From: Gammaproteobacteria bacterium
Lineage (GTDB): Bacteria > Pseudomonadota > Gammaproteobacteria > GCA-001735895
Assembly: GCA_030066085.1 (NCBI GenBank)
Contig: JASJCI010000001.1
Coordinates: 212,468 to 276,467 of the forward strand
Direction of reading: 5' to 3'
DNA: 64,000 bases
The notes below the pieces were generated by a model that was not told the origin of the DNA, did not search any database, and saw only the letters and a program-made list of their open reading frames with translations. The translations under genes and the position numbers were made by a program. Numbering within the stretch: position 1 is the first letter of the stretch; every line of letters starts with the position of its first letter. Below are positions 49,722 through 60,317 of this stretch, one piece after another.

Positions 49722-52530
49722 GATGACGGCTCTCCAGCAGTTGTAGTATGCGCGCCTGCAGCGCTTCGCCGAGTTCGATCTGCAGCGGCACGACCCAGAT
49801 ATTGTCCTGGGCGAGACCTTTCAATTTTACCGCATCCTTGTGCGTGACCAGAATCGGCAATTCCGGGCGCAGGTTCAGATCGGTCGGGCTGAATTCGTAA
49901 TGATCGGGGAATTCGTGCTCGAGCGTATCGACCCCCATTTGCATCAGGCTGGCAAAAAAGATCTCGGGAAAACCGATACCGGCCACCGCGTGCACCTGCT
50001 GACCCTGGAATTCGCTGATGTGGCGACGCTTTTCGGGCCGCGCCAGGTTCCAGACTTCGCCCAGTGACTCGATGACCTCGTCACTGTCGCGATTGATCGT
50101 GATATCGACCCGGGACAGCCGCTTGCGCGGTTCGCGCAGCGGTCCGGCCGGGAGCATGAGGCCGTTGCCGAACGCAAGGTAGCGGCAAACCGCAATCTCG
50201 ATATCACGCCCGAGGGCATAGTGCTGCAAGCCATCATCGGACAGCAGCAGGTCGACATCCGGAAACTGTTCCAGCAGGCGGCGCGCAACATTCACCCGGT
50301 CAGCACCGACCCCGACCGGGCAGCGGCAGATTTCGGACATCATGTTGGCTTCGTCGCCAACCTCGGGCCGCGTCAAGCCGTCGTGCAGGATCTGGATATC
50401 ACGCTCGTAGCCGCTCTTGTAGCCACGGGTCAGGATCGCGACGCGGTAACCGCGCTCGCTCAACAGCTGATGCAACGCGACCACGATCGGCGTCTTGCCG
50501 TTACCCCCGAGGGTTATATTGCCAACAACGATGGTCGTGACCGGTAGCCTGTGCGATCGCATCAGGCGGAGCCGATAGGCCAGCCGACGCAGGCCCGCGA
50601 CACAGTAAAACAGCAATGACAACGGCATCAGCAGCAGCGATAGCGGATTGATCGACCACAGCCACCAGCCCTGGCGGCGCTGCGACGACAGGTTGATCCA
50701 GCTCTGCATCAGGGACTTGTTCAAAACGGCCGAGCGAATAATCGTTGGCCGCGGCAGTGCCGGCAGCTCGCCGTCTTTCACGTCGCGGAACTGCATTGCA
50801 TGCAGCTTGGAGTAGATGCCGTCGCGTTCGAGCAATTCGGCATGACTGCCCTGCTCGACAATTTTGCCCTGCTCCATGACCAGGATGCGGTCGGCGTGCT
50901 CGATGGTCGACAGCCGATGCGCGATGACGAGCGTCGTGCGATTCTGCATCAACTGCTCCATCGCCTGCTGAATATAGCGCTCTGACTCGGTGTCCAGGGC
51001 CGAGGTCGCTTCGTCGAGGATCAGGATCGGCGCATTCTTGAGCAGCGCCCGCGCAATCGCGATGCGCTGGCGTTGACCGCCCGACAGCAGCACGCCACGT
51101 TCGCCCACCTCGGTATCCAGCTGGTCGGGCATCTCGCTGATGAACTCCCAGGCGTAAGCCTGCCGCGCCGCTTCGACGATGTCGGCCTCCTCGACCTGGT
51201 TCGCGATACCGTAAGCGATGTTGTTGCGAATGGTATCGTTGAACAGGCGCACGTCCTGGCCGACATAGGCTATCTGTCGACGCAGGTCCTCGATGGCATA
51301 ATCCTTGAGCGGTGTACCATCGAGGCGTATTTCCCCGCTGTCGTACTCGTATAACCGCGGCAGCAGATTCACCAGGCTCGACTTGCCGCTGCCCGAGCGG
51401 CCGACGATGGCCACGGTCTGGTTGGGTTCGACCTCGAAACTGATCTGGTCGAGCACGTGCTGCTCACTGCGCCGATAGCGCAGAACCACGCGCTCGAAGC
51501 TCAGGCGACCCTGGGCGCGCTCCAGCGCCTGCTTGCCCTCGTCCTGCTCGCTATCGAGCGAGGTAAACGAAAACACGCTCTCGCCTGCCGCGATCCCCTT
51601 CTGGATACTCGCATTGATCGACGACAGCACCCGCATCGGCGCGAGCAACATGGTCATCGCGAAGATGAAGGACACGAAATCACCGGTCGAAATGACGCCG
51701 CGCATCGATTCCGAGGTAGCAAAAGCAACGATGGCGGCGAACGCGATTGCAACTATCAGCTGGATCAGCGGCATGCTGATTGCCTGCGCCACGCTCATCT
51801 TGAGGTGCAATTTCAGATTCCGCTCGTTGACCTTGTGGAACTTGCTGCGTTCGAACGCGTCGCCACCGAAAATCTTGACGATCCGGTTGGCGTCGACCAC
51901 TTCCTGCGCCACCTGGGTGACGCCGCCCATGGATTGCTGGATATGCTTGCTGATCGCGCGGAAACGGCCCGAAATGCGCACCACGATCAGGAACACGGCC
52001 GGGCCCGCAACCAGGAAGATCATGGTCAGCTGCCAGTTCAGCCAGAACATGTAGCCCAGCAGCACGAAGATGCGCAGGGTGTCCTGGATCAGGGTCGTCA
52101 GCGACGAGGAAACGGACTTGGCAACCTGCTCGACGTCGTAGGAAAAGCGGGTCACGATAGCCGCGGTCGACGACTGGTCGTATTCCTCGCTGGTCAGGGT
52201 CAACAGTTTTTCGAACATCATCTTGCGCAGGCTGTTGATCACGTTGCGACCGATATAGTCCATGCAGTAGCTGCGCATGAAAACGGCGACCATGCGCACG
52301 ACAAAAATCCCGACGATTGCAAACGGAATCAGCTGGATGGTTCTCTTGTCGCCTTCGATGAAGCCCTCGTCCATCAAGGGTTTCATCAGGTAGGCAAAGG
52401 CCGCGTCCGAGGCAGCGAATATCGCCATGCCGACGACCGCGATCGCGAAATAGGTCTTGTGTTCGAACGCCAGCGACAGCAGGGCGCGATAGGCCTTGAT
52501 GCCGGTGAGATTGCCTTCGATCGGTTTCAT
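49714..52530 (-). CDS. msbA-lpxK: MsbA-LpxK fusion: lipid A flippase ABC transporter fused to tetraacyldisaccharide 4'-kinase
   Basis: A single 938-residue frame joins two normally separate envelope proteins. Residues ~1-585 are MsbA: six membrane segments, Walker A GRSGSGKS (377-384), signature LSGGQRQ (482-488) and Walker [10 protein letters not shown] (503-511), flipping lipid A-core across the inner membrane. Residues ~608-938 are LpxK: an amphipathic membrane-associated start ([20 protein letters not shown]) and P-loop [13 protein letters not shown] (669-681), with [18 protein letters not shown] later; it phosphorylates the lipid A 4' position. The linker ~585-607 is short, with no stop. 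ATG at 50709 could begin a separate LpxK, but no Shine-Dalgarno is visible before it. Confidence 0.9.
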   Translation of the reverse strand: MKPIEGNLTGIKAYRALLSLAFEHKTYFAIAVVGMAIFAASDAAFAYLMKPLMDEGFIEGDKRTIQLIPFAIVGIFVVRMVAVFMRSYCMDYIGRNVINSLRKMMFEKLLTLTSEEYDQSSTAAIVTRFSYDVEQVAKSVSSSLTTLIQDTLRIFVLLGYMFWLNWQLTMIFLVAGPAVFLIVVRISGRFRAISKHIQQSMGGVTQVAQEVVDANRIVKIFGGDAFERSKFHKVNERNLKLHLKMSVAQAISMPLIQLIVAIAFAAIVAFATSESMRGVISTGDFVSFIFAMTMLLAPMRVLSSINASIQKGIAAGESVFSFTSLDSEQDEGKQALERAQGRLSFERVVLRYRRSEQHVLDQISFEVEPNQTVAIVGRSGSGKSSLVNLLPRLYEYDSGEIRLDGTPLKDYAIEDLRRQIAYVGQDVRLFNDTIRNNIAYGIANQVEEADIVEAARQAYAWEFISEMPDQLDTEVGERGVLLSGGQRQRIAIARALLKNAPILILDEATSALDTESERYIQQAMEQLMQNRTTLVIAHRLSTIEHADRILVMEQGKIVEQGSHAELLERDGIYSKLHAMQFRDVKDGELPALPRPTIIRSAVLNKSLMQSWINLSSQRRQGWWLWSINPLSLLLMPLSLLFYCVAGLRRLAYRLRLMRSHRLPVTTIVVGNITLGGNGKTPIVVALHQLLSERGYRVAILTRGYKSGYERDIQILHDGLTRPEVGDEANMMSEICRCPVGVGADRVNVARRLLEQFPDVDLLLSDDGLQHYALGRDIEIAVCRYLAFGNGLMLPAGPLREPRKRLSRVDITINRDSDEVIESLGEVWNLARPEKRRHISEFQGQQVHAVAGIGFPEIFFASLMQMGVDTLEHEFPDHYEFSPTDLNLRPELPILVTHKDAVKLKGLAQDNIWVVPLQIELGEALQARILQLLESRHHG

Positions 52531-52558
52531 CGCACGCCGCGGTAACTTTCGCCGTGGA

Positions 52559-52975
52559 TTACTCGATCGGTCGCGTGGTCGCGATCGACACCTGCACCAG
52601 GCCGAGCTGGGTAATCACGTCCATCGCGGTCACCAGCGACTGTACCGGCGAACCGGCATCGGACTGGATCACGATCGGCAGCAGGCGATCTTCCAGCGCG
52701 CGTTCCAGGGCGGCGCGCAGGGTGGTGCTGCGGTTATCGACCAGCTGGCGCGAGTTGAGCACGAAATTGCCATCGGCATCGATCACCAGATTCAGCTTGC
52801 GCGGCGGTTTCTGCGTCTCGTCCTGGCTGGCCTCGGGCAACCGGATCTTGAGCTGGGAAGTCGTATCGAAGGTAGTCGAGACCATGAAGAATATCAGCAG
52901 CAGAAAAACGACGTCGATCAGCGGCGTGAGGTTGATTTGGACTTCCTCGTCCTGGTTACGATGATAAAACTGCAT
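52559..52975 (-). CDS. exbD: ExbD/TolR-family biopolymer transport protein
   Basis: A 138-residue inner-membrane protein: short cytoplasmic N-terminus, one membrane segment (NLTPLIDVVFLLLIFFMVST) with the proton-conducting aspartate in PLIDVVFLL, and a periplasmic domain. It works with ExbB to energise outer-membrane transport or envelope processes. ATG at 53005 is an alternative start that would overlap exbB by 26 bases. Order comEC-exbB-exbD-msbA is typical of gammaproteobacteria. Confidence 0.92.
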   Translation of the reverse strand: MQFYHRNQDEEVQINLTPLIDVVFLLLIFFMVSTTFDTTSQLKIRLPEASQDETQKPPRKLNLVIDADGNFVLNSRQLVDNRSTTLRAALERALEDRLLPIVIQSDAGSPVQSLVTAMDVITQLGLVQVSIATTRPIE

Positions 52976-52979
52976 CGAA

Positions 52980-53597
52980 TCAGGCCAGCTGCTTGCGCTC
53001 GCCATGCAGGAACTCGACCAGCTTCATCGCTTCCTGCTCCATGGCCACCACCAGTTCGTCGATCCTGCGCTTGAGATGCCGGTGGAAAATCAGGCTCGGG
53101 ATCGCTACCGTCAGGCCCGCGGCGGTGGTGATCAGGGCTTCGGATATGCCGCCCGCCAGCTGGCCGGGATCACCGACACCGACCACCGTAATCGCGGTGA
53201 ACACGCGGATCATACCGATGACGGTACCGAGCAGCCCGAGCAACGGCGTAATGGTAGAAATGGTGCCGAGGGTATTCATGAAGCGCTCCATTTCGTGTAC
53301 GACGTGGCGCCCGGTTTCCTCGATGCTCTCGCGGATCAGGTCACGCGACAGGTGCCGGTTGATCAGGCCCGCGGCCAGCACCTTGCCCAGCGGCGAACCG
53401 TTTTCGATCTCGGTAATGTGCTGCTCGGTAAGTGCATCACCGCTCAGCAGGTTCCAGATGCCCGTCAGCAGCTTGGCCGGGATAACCTTCTTGCGCCGCA
53501 GGGTCCACATCCGCTCGATGATAATGGCCGCCGCCAGCACCGAACAGAGCAGGATCGGCACCATTAGCCAGCCGCCCGCCTGAACCAGTTCAAACAC
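52980..53597 (-). CDS. exbB: ExbB/TolQ/MotA-family proton channel protein
   Basis: A 205-residue inner-membrane protein with an N-terminal membrane helix (LMVPILLCSVLAAAIIIERM), a cytoplasmic loop and the conserved pair of helices containing TITPLLGLLGTVIGMIRVF and GGISEALITTAAGLTVAIP. It forms the pentameric channel around ExbD. The adjacent exbD begins five bases after its stop or overlaps it, depending on the exbD start. Confidence 0.94.
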   Translation of the reverse strand: MFELVQAGGWLMVPILLCSVLAAAIIIERMWTLRRKKVIPAKLLTGIWNLLSGDALTEQHITEIENGSPLGKVLAAGLINRHLSRDLIRESIEETGRHVVHEMERFMNTLGTISTITPLLGLLGTVIGMIRVFTAITVVGVGDPGQLAGGISEALITTAAGLTVAIPSLIFHRHLKRRIDELVVAMEQEAMKLVEFLHGERKQLA

Positions 53598-53648
53598 TCG
53601 CTTGCCCTCGTTTCAAATGCCGCACATCATACTTTGCCAAAGGTCTTT

Positions 53649-55943
53649 TTACCATCGCCGCCAGATGCGTCGCACGGGCTGTCGGATGGCTCGCAGTGAC
53701 AGCCCGGCGGCACTGCTGTGCAGCTCGATCGCGCCGCTGTCATCGCTGCGATACTGGCGGCTGCCGGCTGCGCGGTAACGGGCCGTGACCGCATCGCGCG
53801 GAAAGCCCCAGCGGTTGTTGCGCGACGCGGAATGCACCACGTGCAGCGGAGCCACCGCGGCGATAAATTCCGCACTCGAGGACGTCCCGCTGCCGTGGTG
53901 CGGCGACAGCAGGATATCGGCAGCCAGGTGTTCGCCGTGTTCCTGCAGCAGGCGCCGTTCGCTATCGACCTCGATGTCGCCCGGCAGCAACAGGCTATGG
54001 TGACCGCCCACGCGCAAAACGCAGGAGCGGTTGTTGGTATTACCCGCGCGCGGCGAACGGCTGGCCAGCGCGAGAAAAGTGAAACTGACGCCGTCCCGGC
54101 GCCAGCCATCGAGTTGATGGCAGTCGCCTACGGGAGCGGCAATCGCGTAGCGCCGTCGCAGCTCCGCGGGTGTACCGGAGACCAGTCGACCAGCCGGTAG
54201 ATCGGCGAGAGCGCGGCTGTACAGTCCACCACTGTGATCCTGGTCGACGTGACTGACGACGATTCTCTCCGGCAAATCGAGCGCGAAGTGATTCAGCGCC
54301 GGCAACAGCACGCGATCGGTCGCATTAAAACCCTCCGCTCGCCCCGGCCCCAGGTCGTAGACGAGGCTGTAATGGCGTGTCCGCACCAGTACCGCGGTTC
54401 CAAGCCCGACGTCGAACACGGTCACGGCAAAGTCGCCCGGGGCGAGCAACGGCGGACGCCAGGCCGCGAGACCCAGGCCGAGCGCACAGGCCATTACTCG
54501 CGCGGGGCGGCCCAACGGCAACACCAGCACGAGCAACACCAGCGCCAGCAACAGGTTCAGCAGCGGTGGGATCGAACCGGCTGCGATGACGCCTGGACCT
54601 GCCGTCTCGAGCCATTGCAGGTAATCTGTCAATCCACCCAGCAGCAGGTCGGCCAGGCGCAGGCATGCCCCGGCCAGCCCTCCCGGCAGCAGCATCAGCA
54701 GGCTGCCGAGCAGCAGCAACGGCAGCACCAGCAGGCTGACCAGCGGTACCGCCACCAGGTTGGCGGCCAGCCCCGAAGTGCTGACCTGGGCGAAAACCGT
54801 GATGCCGATCGGCAGGTGCAGCAGCGCAAAGTACCACTGCAATTTCAGTAACTGGCGCCAGCCGGCAAGCCGATGACTGTCGAACAGGCAGATACTGATG
54901 ACCAGGATCGCCAGCACGCTGAGCCAGAAGGAAGCACTGCCGACCGCGCGCGGATCCAGCAGTACGATCAGGCATACGGCCAGCGCCAGCGATTGCGTCA
55001 ACGACGAGCGATAACAGCGCTGCTGGGCCAGCAGCATGACCGCCAGCATTACCAGCGCGCGCAGGGTCGGCAGCGCAAAACCGGCCAGCGCGGCGTACAC
55101 GCAGGCACCGCCGAAGCCCGCCAGCGCGGCAAAGGACTCACGCGACGCGTGCAGGCGATAAAGCCCCATGCTCCAGCCGCGGCGCCCGATCCAGAAGCAG
55201 ATACCGGCGACGAGACCGACATGCAGGCCCGAAATCGCGAGCAAATGGGCGGTGGCGGTACGGGTTAGCAGCTGCCGATCGGTCGGCTCGATCCGGGCGC
55301 GATCGCCGACCAGCAGCGCCCGCAGCAGGCCGACGTGACGGCAGTCCCCGCATTGCCGATCGAGCGCGGCGGCCAGTCGGGCACGCCAGAAATCGACCGC
55401 GCCCACGCCTGCCTCGTGCAAGCGTCGATTGGCTGCCGATGTTCGCACGTAACCGCCGCCATCGATACCGCGGGTAAACTGCCAGGCTTCGTAGTCGAAA
55501 CCGCCGGGATTGAGCATGGCGCGCGGCTGCCGCAGCTTGGCTTCGAAACGCCAGACCTCGCCGGCCGCCGGCCGCAGGTCGTCACGATACCAGGTCAGCT
55601 GCAGGCGGCGCGGCAACCGCGCGGGATAGTTTTCGATCCACAGCGGTCTCAGTAGGAAACGGGTAGCTCCCTGGTGCTGCCGCGGCAGGTCGACGATCTC
55701 GCCGGTCAGCAGGGTTACCCGGTTGTCATAAGCCGGGATCAGCCTGTAATCGAGATGCACACCGAGCCAGGCACAGCTCCACAGGTAAGCCGCGATGAAC
55801 ACCAGCGGCATGCGCAGGCGCTGGTTGAAAACCGCCAGCAACAGCGCGAGCGGCACGATAAAGGTCCAGAACGGGTCGGGTAACGTATTGCCGAGGTAGG
55901 CCAATAACGCACCACCGACCACGGCGATGGCGAGTTGGGGCAT
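53649..55943 (-). CDS. comEC: ComEC/Rec2-family DNA uptake channel
   Basis: A 764-residue inner-membrane protein. Layout: N-terminal membrane segments and DUF4131-like OB region (1-200), the competence membrane core (about 200-490, with HLLAISGLHVGLVAGICFW), and a C-terminal metallo-beta-lactamase domain (about 505-740) with VSHVDQDHSGGLYS, the HxDxDH-type metal motif, and DILLSPHHGSGTSS. It imports single-stranded DNA in natural transformation. It is divergent from the DUF2062 gene. Confidence 0.94.
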   Translation of the reverse strand: MPQLAIAVVGGALLAYLGNTLPDPFWTFIVPLALLLAVFNQRLRMPLVFIAAYLWSCAWLGVHLDYRLIPAYDNRVTLLTGEIVDLPRQHQGATRFLLRPLWIENYPARLPRRLQLTWYRDDLRPAAGEVWRFEAKLRQPRAMLNPGGFDYEAWQFTRGIDGGGYVRTSAANRRLHEAGVGAVDFWRARLAAALDRQCGDCRHVGLLRALLVGDRARIEPTDRQLLTRTATAHLLAISGLHVGLVAGICFWIGRRGWSMGLYRLHASRESFAALAGFGGACVYAALAGFALPTLRALVMLAVMLLAQQRCYRSSLTQSLALAVCLIVLLDPRAVGSASFWLSVLAILVISICLFDSHRLAGWRQLLKLQWYFALLHLPIGITVFAQVSTSGLAANLVAVPLVSLLVLPLLLLGSLLMLLPGGLAGACLRLADLLLGGLTDYLQWLETAGPGVIAAGSIPPLLNLLLALVLLVLVLPLGRPARVMACALGLGLAAWRPPLLAPGDFAVTVFDVGLGTAVLVRTRHYSLVYDLGPGRAEGFNATDRVLLPALNHFALDLPERIVVSHVDQDHSGGLYSRALADLPAGRLVSGTPAELRRRYAIAAPVGDCHQLDGWRRDGVSFTFLALASRSPRAGNTNNRSCVLRVGGHHSLLLPGDIEVDSERRLLQEHGEHLAADILLSPHHGSGTSSSAEFIAAVAPLHVVHSASRNNRWGFPRDAVTARYRAAGSRQYRSDDSGAIELHSSAAGLSLRAIRQPVRRIWRRW

Positions 55944-56023
55944 GCGTTCCTTGCCCGGGATTCCCTTTTATTGTGATCCAACGCTTTGCAGAATATGAAA
56001 TATGGTTCGATAATACAAACGGC

Positions 56024-56569
56024 ATGGCAAAAAAGCTGATCAAGAGGTTTTTGCCGCATCCTGACGTCATCACCCAAAATCGCTGGATCAAGAAACTGGG
56101 CCCGCGGTTGCAGGATCCGTCTTTGTGGCATATCAACCGGCGTTCCTGCTCCGGCGCGCTGGCGCTGGGCATTTTTTGCGCGTTCATCCCGGTACCCTTC
56201 CAGATGGTAATCGCCGCGCTGACAGCCATCTGGATGCGAGTCAACATCCTGGTCGCGGTGCCGACGGTCTGGATCAGTAATCCGATCACGATTCCGCCGA
56301 TGTTCTACTTCTGCTACCTGGTGGGCACCGTAATCCTGGGCCAGCAACCCGATCATTTCGCATTCGAGCTCAGCTTCAACTGGCTGATGATGGAGCTCTC
56401 GCTGATCTGGCAACCCTTCCTGCTCGGCTGCCTGGTGGTGGGCAGCGTCGCCGCGTTGTTTACCTTTATCCTGATTCGCATCCTCTGGCGCCTGCATATC
56501 ATCAGTCATATCAGGGAGCGTGCGCAGCGCCTGCAAAACAGGCGCCATCAGCGGCAAGCCGGCCCCTAG
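56024..56569 (+). CDS. DUF2062 membrane protein
   Basis: A 181-residue protein with the DUF2062 pattern: MAKKLIKRFLPHPDVI start, LALGIFCAFIPVPFQMVIAA, then VAVPTVWISNPITIPPMFYF and two later hydrophobic segments. The family has membrane proteins of unknown function. The inner ATG at 56024 matches the usual N-terminus; the frame is open 17 codons further. It is commonly found next to comEC in gammaproteobacteria, as here. Confidence 0.86.
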   Translation: MAKKLIKRFLPHPDVITQNRWIKKLGPRLQDPSLWHINRRSCSGALALGIFCAFIPVPFQMVIAALTAIWMRVNILVAVPTVWISNPITIPPMFYFCYLVGTVILGQQPDHFAFELSFNWLMMELSLIWQPFLLGCLVVGSVAALFTFILIRILWRLHIISHIRERAQRLQNRRHQRQAGP

Positions 56570-57192
56570 TGAATCCGTTCTGGGCGACCCTGGTCACGCT
56601 GACCAGCGTAGTGACCGGCACCGGCGCCTGTTTCTGGCTACTCCACCAGGCACGCGAGGCCGCTACCACGGTCTGGATCCTCGAACACATCATCTGCCCG
56701 GTCTTGCGCATCCTGGTATTGCTGGTCGTCGTCAGCCAGGTTTACCCGGCGTTACAGGGTAACGGGTCCAGCCTGGATTTCTGGCGCGTACTGCTAGGCC
56801 AGGGTCAGCTGAACGACCTGGTCAATATCCTGTTTTTCGCCGGTCTTGCGCTGGCGTTCCTGCCCCGGGTCAGCCATCCAGCCATCGCCCTGCCGCTGCA
56901 GGCCCTGCTGACGGTAGCGCTGGTGTTTAACTGGCAGTACGCGGATTTGCGCACGGGCGTCTCGCTGTGGCCGAGCCTGCTCACGGCGCTGAAAATCGCG
57001 GCTTTCATGCTGTTTGCGTGGCTGTTCGTACGCGAATTCGGACCGCGCGCGGGGCGCGCGCTCGACCGACGCTACGCGGTCGACGGCAGCACCGTGCTGG
57101 TTGCCGATGCCCTGTACCTGTGGCTGCAGATTCCGGTGATCCTGATGTATACCGCCTACCTGAACTCGCAGTTCGCGCCTGCCAGCGGCTGA
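56569..57192 (+). CDS. Hypothetical multi-pass membrane protein
   Basis: A 207-residue, very hydrophobic protein with about five membrane segments (for example CPVLRILVLLVVVSQVYPAL and LLTALKIAAFMLFAWLFVRE) and the run ADALYLWLQIPVILMYTAYL near the end. The GTG start overlaps the DUF2062 stop (TAGTG), so it is co-translated with that gene. I recognise no family and no catalytic motif. Confidence 0.75.
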   Translation: MNPFWATLVTLTSVVTGTGACFWLLHQAREAATTVWILEHIICPVLRILVLLVVVSQVYPALQGNGSSLDFWRVLLGQGQLNDLVNILFFAGLALAFLPRVSHPAIALPLQALLTVALVFNWQYADLRTGVSLWPSLLTALKIAAFMLFAWLFVREFGPRAGRALDRRYAVDGSTVLVADALYLWLQIPVILMYTAYLNSQFAPASG

Positions 57193-57200
57193 GCACGCCC

Positions 57201-57902
57201 TCAGTCTTCGTGGGTCAACACCCCGTCCGACATGTGCCAGCGGTGCGCCATGCGCGCGGCAATCTCGAGATCGTGGGTCACCACCACCAGGGCGGTATCG
57301 AGCTCGCGGTTGAGCTCGAGCATCAGGTCCAGCATCTGCGCGGCGGTTTTGCGGTCGAGGTTACCGGTGGGTTCGTCCGCCAGCAGGCAGTCCGGCTGCG
57401 TGACCAGTGCACGAGCCAGCGCAACTCGCTGGCGCTCACCGCCCGACAGTTCCCCGGGCTTGTGCTCGAGCCGCGCCTCGAGGCCTACGCGCAGCAACCA
57501 CTCGCGCGCGGCGGCATGTGCCTGCGTGCGCGCCGTGCGCCGCACCAGCAGTGGCAGCGCGATATTTTCGAGCGCACTGAATTCCGGCAACAGGTGATGA
57601 AACTGGTATATGAAACCGAGGTGCCGATTGCGCAGGCGGCCGAGGTCCGCTTCACCGAGGCGCGCGAGTTCGTTACCGGCCACCCGCACATGTCCCGAAC
57701 TGACATGATCCAGTCCCCCCAGCAGGTGCATCAGGGTCGATTTGCCGGCACCGGATGCACCGAGGATGGCGTGACTTTCACCGCGGCTTACCCTGAAGTT
57801 CACGCCTCGAAGCACTTCGACATCGAGCTTGCCCTGCCGGAAACGCTTGCACACATCGACCGCTTCGATGACGGCTGCAGACATCGGTTCGTTTTCGCTC
57901 AT
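57201..57902 (-). CDS. lolD: Lipoprotein release ABC transporter ATP-binding protein LolD
   Basis: A 233-residue ABC ATPase that powers release of outer-membrane lipoproteins from the inner membrane to LolA. Walker [10 protein letters not shown], the LolD-type [18 protein letters not shown], signature [15 protein letters not shown] and Walker [12 protein letters not shown] are all present. Its ATG overlaps the permease stop (ATGA). The longer frame upstream lies within the permease gene. Confidence 0.94.
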   Translation of the reverse strand: MSENEPMSAAVIEAVDVCKRFRQGKLDVEVLRGVNFRVSRGESHAILGASGAGKSTLMHLLGGLDHVSSGHVRVAGNELARLGEADLGRLRNRHLGFIYQFHHLLPEFSALENIALPLLVRRTARTQAHAAAREWLLRVGLEARLEHKPGELSGGERQRVALARALVTQPDCLLADEPTGNLDRKTAAQMLDLMLELNRELDTALVVVTHDLEIAARMAHRWHMSDGVLTHED

Positions 57903-59146
57903 TCGTAGCGCAGCGCTTCGGCTGGCCGGGTCCGCGACGCGCGCAGCGCGGGATACAGCGTTGCCACCACCGAAATACCGAACGACAACAGGGTAATCCG
58001 CACCACGTCCGACTGTTTCATTACGGATGGCAGCTCGGTGATCGGGTAGACACCTCGCGGCAGGAACTGGGTGCGGAAAAACTGTTCCAGCGCCGGCACG
58101 ATGACGTCGATATGCGAAGCCATCAGGATCCCGCCAACCAGTCCGGCAAGCGTACCGATCAGTCCGATCAGGGTTCCCTGCACCATGAATACCCACATCA
58201 CCGACACCGGTGGCAGCCCGAGCGTGCGCAGGATCGCGATATCGGACTGCTTGTCCGTCACCACCATGACCAGCGTGGACACTATGTTGAACGCGGCCAC
58301 CGCGACGATCAGCGACAGGATAATGAACATCACGGTTTTCTCGGTGCGCACCGCCTTGAAATAATTGCTGTGGCGCAGGGTCCAGTCGGATACCCAGTAG
58401 TCGAAACCGACGATCTGTTTCAAATCGTGGCGCACCAGCGGCGCGAGATCGAGATCGTCGAGCTTGAGGCGCAAACCGCTCACGCCGCCGTCGAGGCGAA
58501 ACAGTTTACTGGCGTCCTGGTGGTGAATGATCGCGCTGCTGCGGTCGTACTCGTAAACCCCGATTTCGAATATACCCACGACCTTGAAACGACGCAGCCG
58601 CGGCAGGAAACCGAGCGGCGATGCCGTCGCCTGCGGCGTGATCATCGTGATGCGATCACCGGGTACCACGTCGAGCACGTTGGCCAGGCCGCTGCCGAGC
58701 ACGATGCCGTATTCGCCGGCCACCAGGTCGTCGAGCGATCCGAACTGCATCTGCCGGTAGATCTCGGAAACCTCGTTTTCCAGCTCCGGATCGATGCCGC
58801 GCACCAACGCGCCGCTGACCGACGACTGGTTCGACAGCATCGCCTCACCTTCGACATAGGGAGCGCCGCCAATTACCGACTCGTGCTGCAGGGTTTCGGC
58901 GCGCAGCTCACGCCACTGCTGCAACGGGGTGCCGAAACTGGAGACGGTGACGTGCGAAACCATGCCGAGAATGCGACCGCGCAGTTCTTTTTCGAAGCCG
59001 TTCATGACCGACAGCACGACGATCAGTGCGGTCACGCCGAGCGCGATGCCGACCATCGAGATCAGTGAAATAAACGAAATGAAATGGTTGCGTCGCTTGG
59101 CCCGGGTGTAGCGCAGGCCGATGAAAACTTCCAGCGGTAAATTCAT
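57899..59146 (-). CDS. lolC: Lipoprotein-releasing ABC permease LolC/LolE family
   Basis: A 415-residue permease with one N-terminal membrane segment ([21 protein letters not shown]), a large periplasmic domain (about 50-270) and three C-terminal segments, as in LolC and LolE. The ATG at 59146 gives the usual [20 protein letters not shown] opening. It is followed by lolD but not by a second permease, unlike the lolC-lolD-lolE order of E. coli, so it may act as a homodimer of the LolF type or pair with a partner encoded elsewhere. Confidence 0.93.
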   Translation of the reverse strand: MNLPLEVFIGLRYTRAKRRNHFISFISLISMVGIALGVTALIVVLSVMNGFEKELRGRILGMVSHVTVSSFGTPLQQWRELRAETLQHESVIGGAPYVEGEAMLSNQSSVSGALVRGIDPELENEVSEIYRQMQFGSLDDLVAGEYGIVLGSGLANVLDVVPGDRITMITPQATASPLGFLPRLRRFKVVGIFEIGVYEYDRSSAIIHHQDASKLFRLDGGVSGLRLKLDDLDLAPLVRHDLKQIVGFDYWVSDWTLRHSNYFKAVRTEKTVMFIILSLIVAVAAFNIVSTLVMVVTDKQSDIAILRTLGLPPVSVMWVFMVQGTLIGLIGTLAGLVGGILMASHIDVIVPALEQFFRTQFLPRGVYPITELPSVMKQSDVVRITLLSFGISVVATLYPALRASRTRPAEALRYE

Positions 59147-59267
59147 GCGGCGGATTAAACCACGAAAGGCCGGTATCCACCACCGCGCAACCGACACCGG
59201 CTTACCCTTGTCTCCCCCCGGAGGCATGCTATAGTTAATGCCATTAGTCTTGAGGAGACTTTCAATC

Positions 59268-59564
59268 ATGCGCATGCAAATCTGTTTGCTGCTGCTCGGC
59301 GCAAGCCTGGTCGGGCAACCCGCCATCGCGGGTGACAACCTGACCATTCCGGGACACGTAACGTCCTCGGACAAGCAGGAAATGCCCAGTCGCGGCAGCC
59401 GCATGGAAGCCGTGCTCAGCGAATTCGGCGAACCTAACGAACGCATCGGTCCCGTCGGCGAGCCGCCGATTACCGAGTGGGACTACGGCTCGTTCCGGGT
59501 TTACTTCGAATACGAAATCGTGCTGCACACGGTCGACATGAACACGATCATAATGCCCCAGTAG
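59268..59564 (+). CDS. Small exported protein, SmpA/BamE-like fold suspected
   Basis: A 98-residue protein with a signal peptide (MRMQICLLLLGASLVGQPAIAG). The mature part contains GSRMEAVLSEFGEPNERIGPVG and EPPITEWDYGSFRVYFEYEIVLHTV, a pattern of conserved gammaproteobacterial periplasmic proteins resembling the BamE/SmpA alpha-beta fold (helix, GEP turn, strands). GAGGAG nine bases before the ATG at 59268 fixes the start. Function unknown. Confidence 0.75.
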   Translation: MRMQICLLLLGASLVGQPAIAGDNLTIPGHVTSSDKQEMPSRGSRMEAVLSEFGEPNERIGPVGEPPITEWDYGSFRVYFEYEIVLHTVDMNTIIMPQ

Positions 59565-59642
59565 AGTCACCCTCTTGCACCAGCGGTCGAAAGACCGCGT
59601 AAAACAATAACCAGACCTGATCTGGACACCGGAGTCGTAACC

Positions 59643-60302
59643 ATGCAAACCAGAGCAATCGTGATCCTGTGCAGCCTGTCCCTGTGGCTCGCGGCGGGAT
59701 CGTCGCTGCGTGCAGCCGAAGTCAACATCACGCCCGAGATCGAGAGCGTGACGATTCGCCATGGCGACCAGGCAGTCAACGTCATGCGCAACCAGAATCA
59801 GACCAACACGGTCAACCCCGCCTTTGCCAAGACATCGCGCAAGTGCCCGCCATTCTGTATCCAGCCGGCAAGCCTGGCGCCCGGTGTCGAAACCATCGCC
59901 GAGATCGAAATGCTCGATTACCTCAGGCGCATGAGCGAGGGTGATACCTCCATACTCGTGATCGACTCACGCACGCCTGCCTGGGTTGCCAAGGGTACGA
60001 TTCCCGGGGCGGTCAACATCCCGTGGACCAGCCTGAACCCGGCCAAGGGCGCGGACCCGATCTCGATCGGCGAAATTCTCGAGGAACGATTCGGCGCGCG
60101 CAACCTCGAGGGCCTGTGGGATTACCGCGACGCACGCACCCTGGTGATGTTCTGTAACGGCATGTGGTGCGGGCAGTCGCCCAATAACATCATGAACCTG
60201 CTCGGCTTCGGTTATCCCGCGCACAAGATCAAGTGGTACCGCGGCGGCATGCAGAACTGGGAAATCCTCGGCCTGACCACGGTCAAACCCGCCCAGGAGT
60301 AG
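59643..60302 (+). CDS. Exported rhodanese-like protein
   Basis: A 219-residue periplasmic protein: signal peptide MQTRAIVILCSLSLWLAAGS with cleavage near RAAEV, an extra region with KCPPFC (C68, C72), then a rhodanese domain (about 85-210) with ILVIDSR and HxGxIPGAVNIPW-like GTIPGAVNIPW. The active-site loop is FCNGMWCGQSP with C171 as the sulfur-carrying cysteine and a second cysteine at 176. It likely transfers sulfane sulfur or relays thiols in the periplasm. It is 78 bases after the small exported protein gene. Confidence 0.87.
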   Translation: MQTRAIVILCSLSLWLAAGSSLRAAEVNITPEIESVTIRHGDQAVNVMRNQNQTNTVNPAFAKTSRKCPPFCIQPASLAPGVETIAEIEMLDYLRRMSEGDTSILVIDSRTPAWVAKGTIPGAVNIPWTSLNPAKGADPISIGEILEERFGARNLEGLWDYRDARTLVMFCNGMWCGQSPNNIMNLLGFGYPAHKIKWYRGGMQNWEILGLTTVKPAQE

Positions 60303-60317
60303 CCCTGCCCGGCTGGA

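Noticed and set aside
50697..50709. Internal start making LpxK a separate protein
   Set aside because: The ATG at 50709 is possible but has no visible ribosome-binding site and there is no stop between the two domains, so the fusion is reported as the simplest reading. Not fully excluded.
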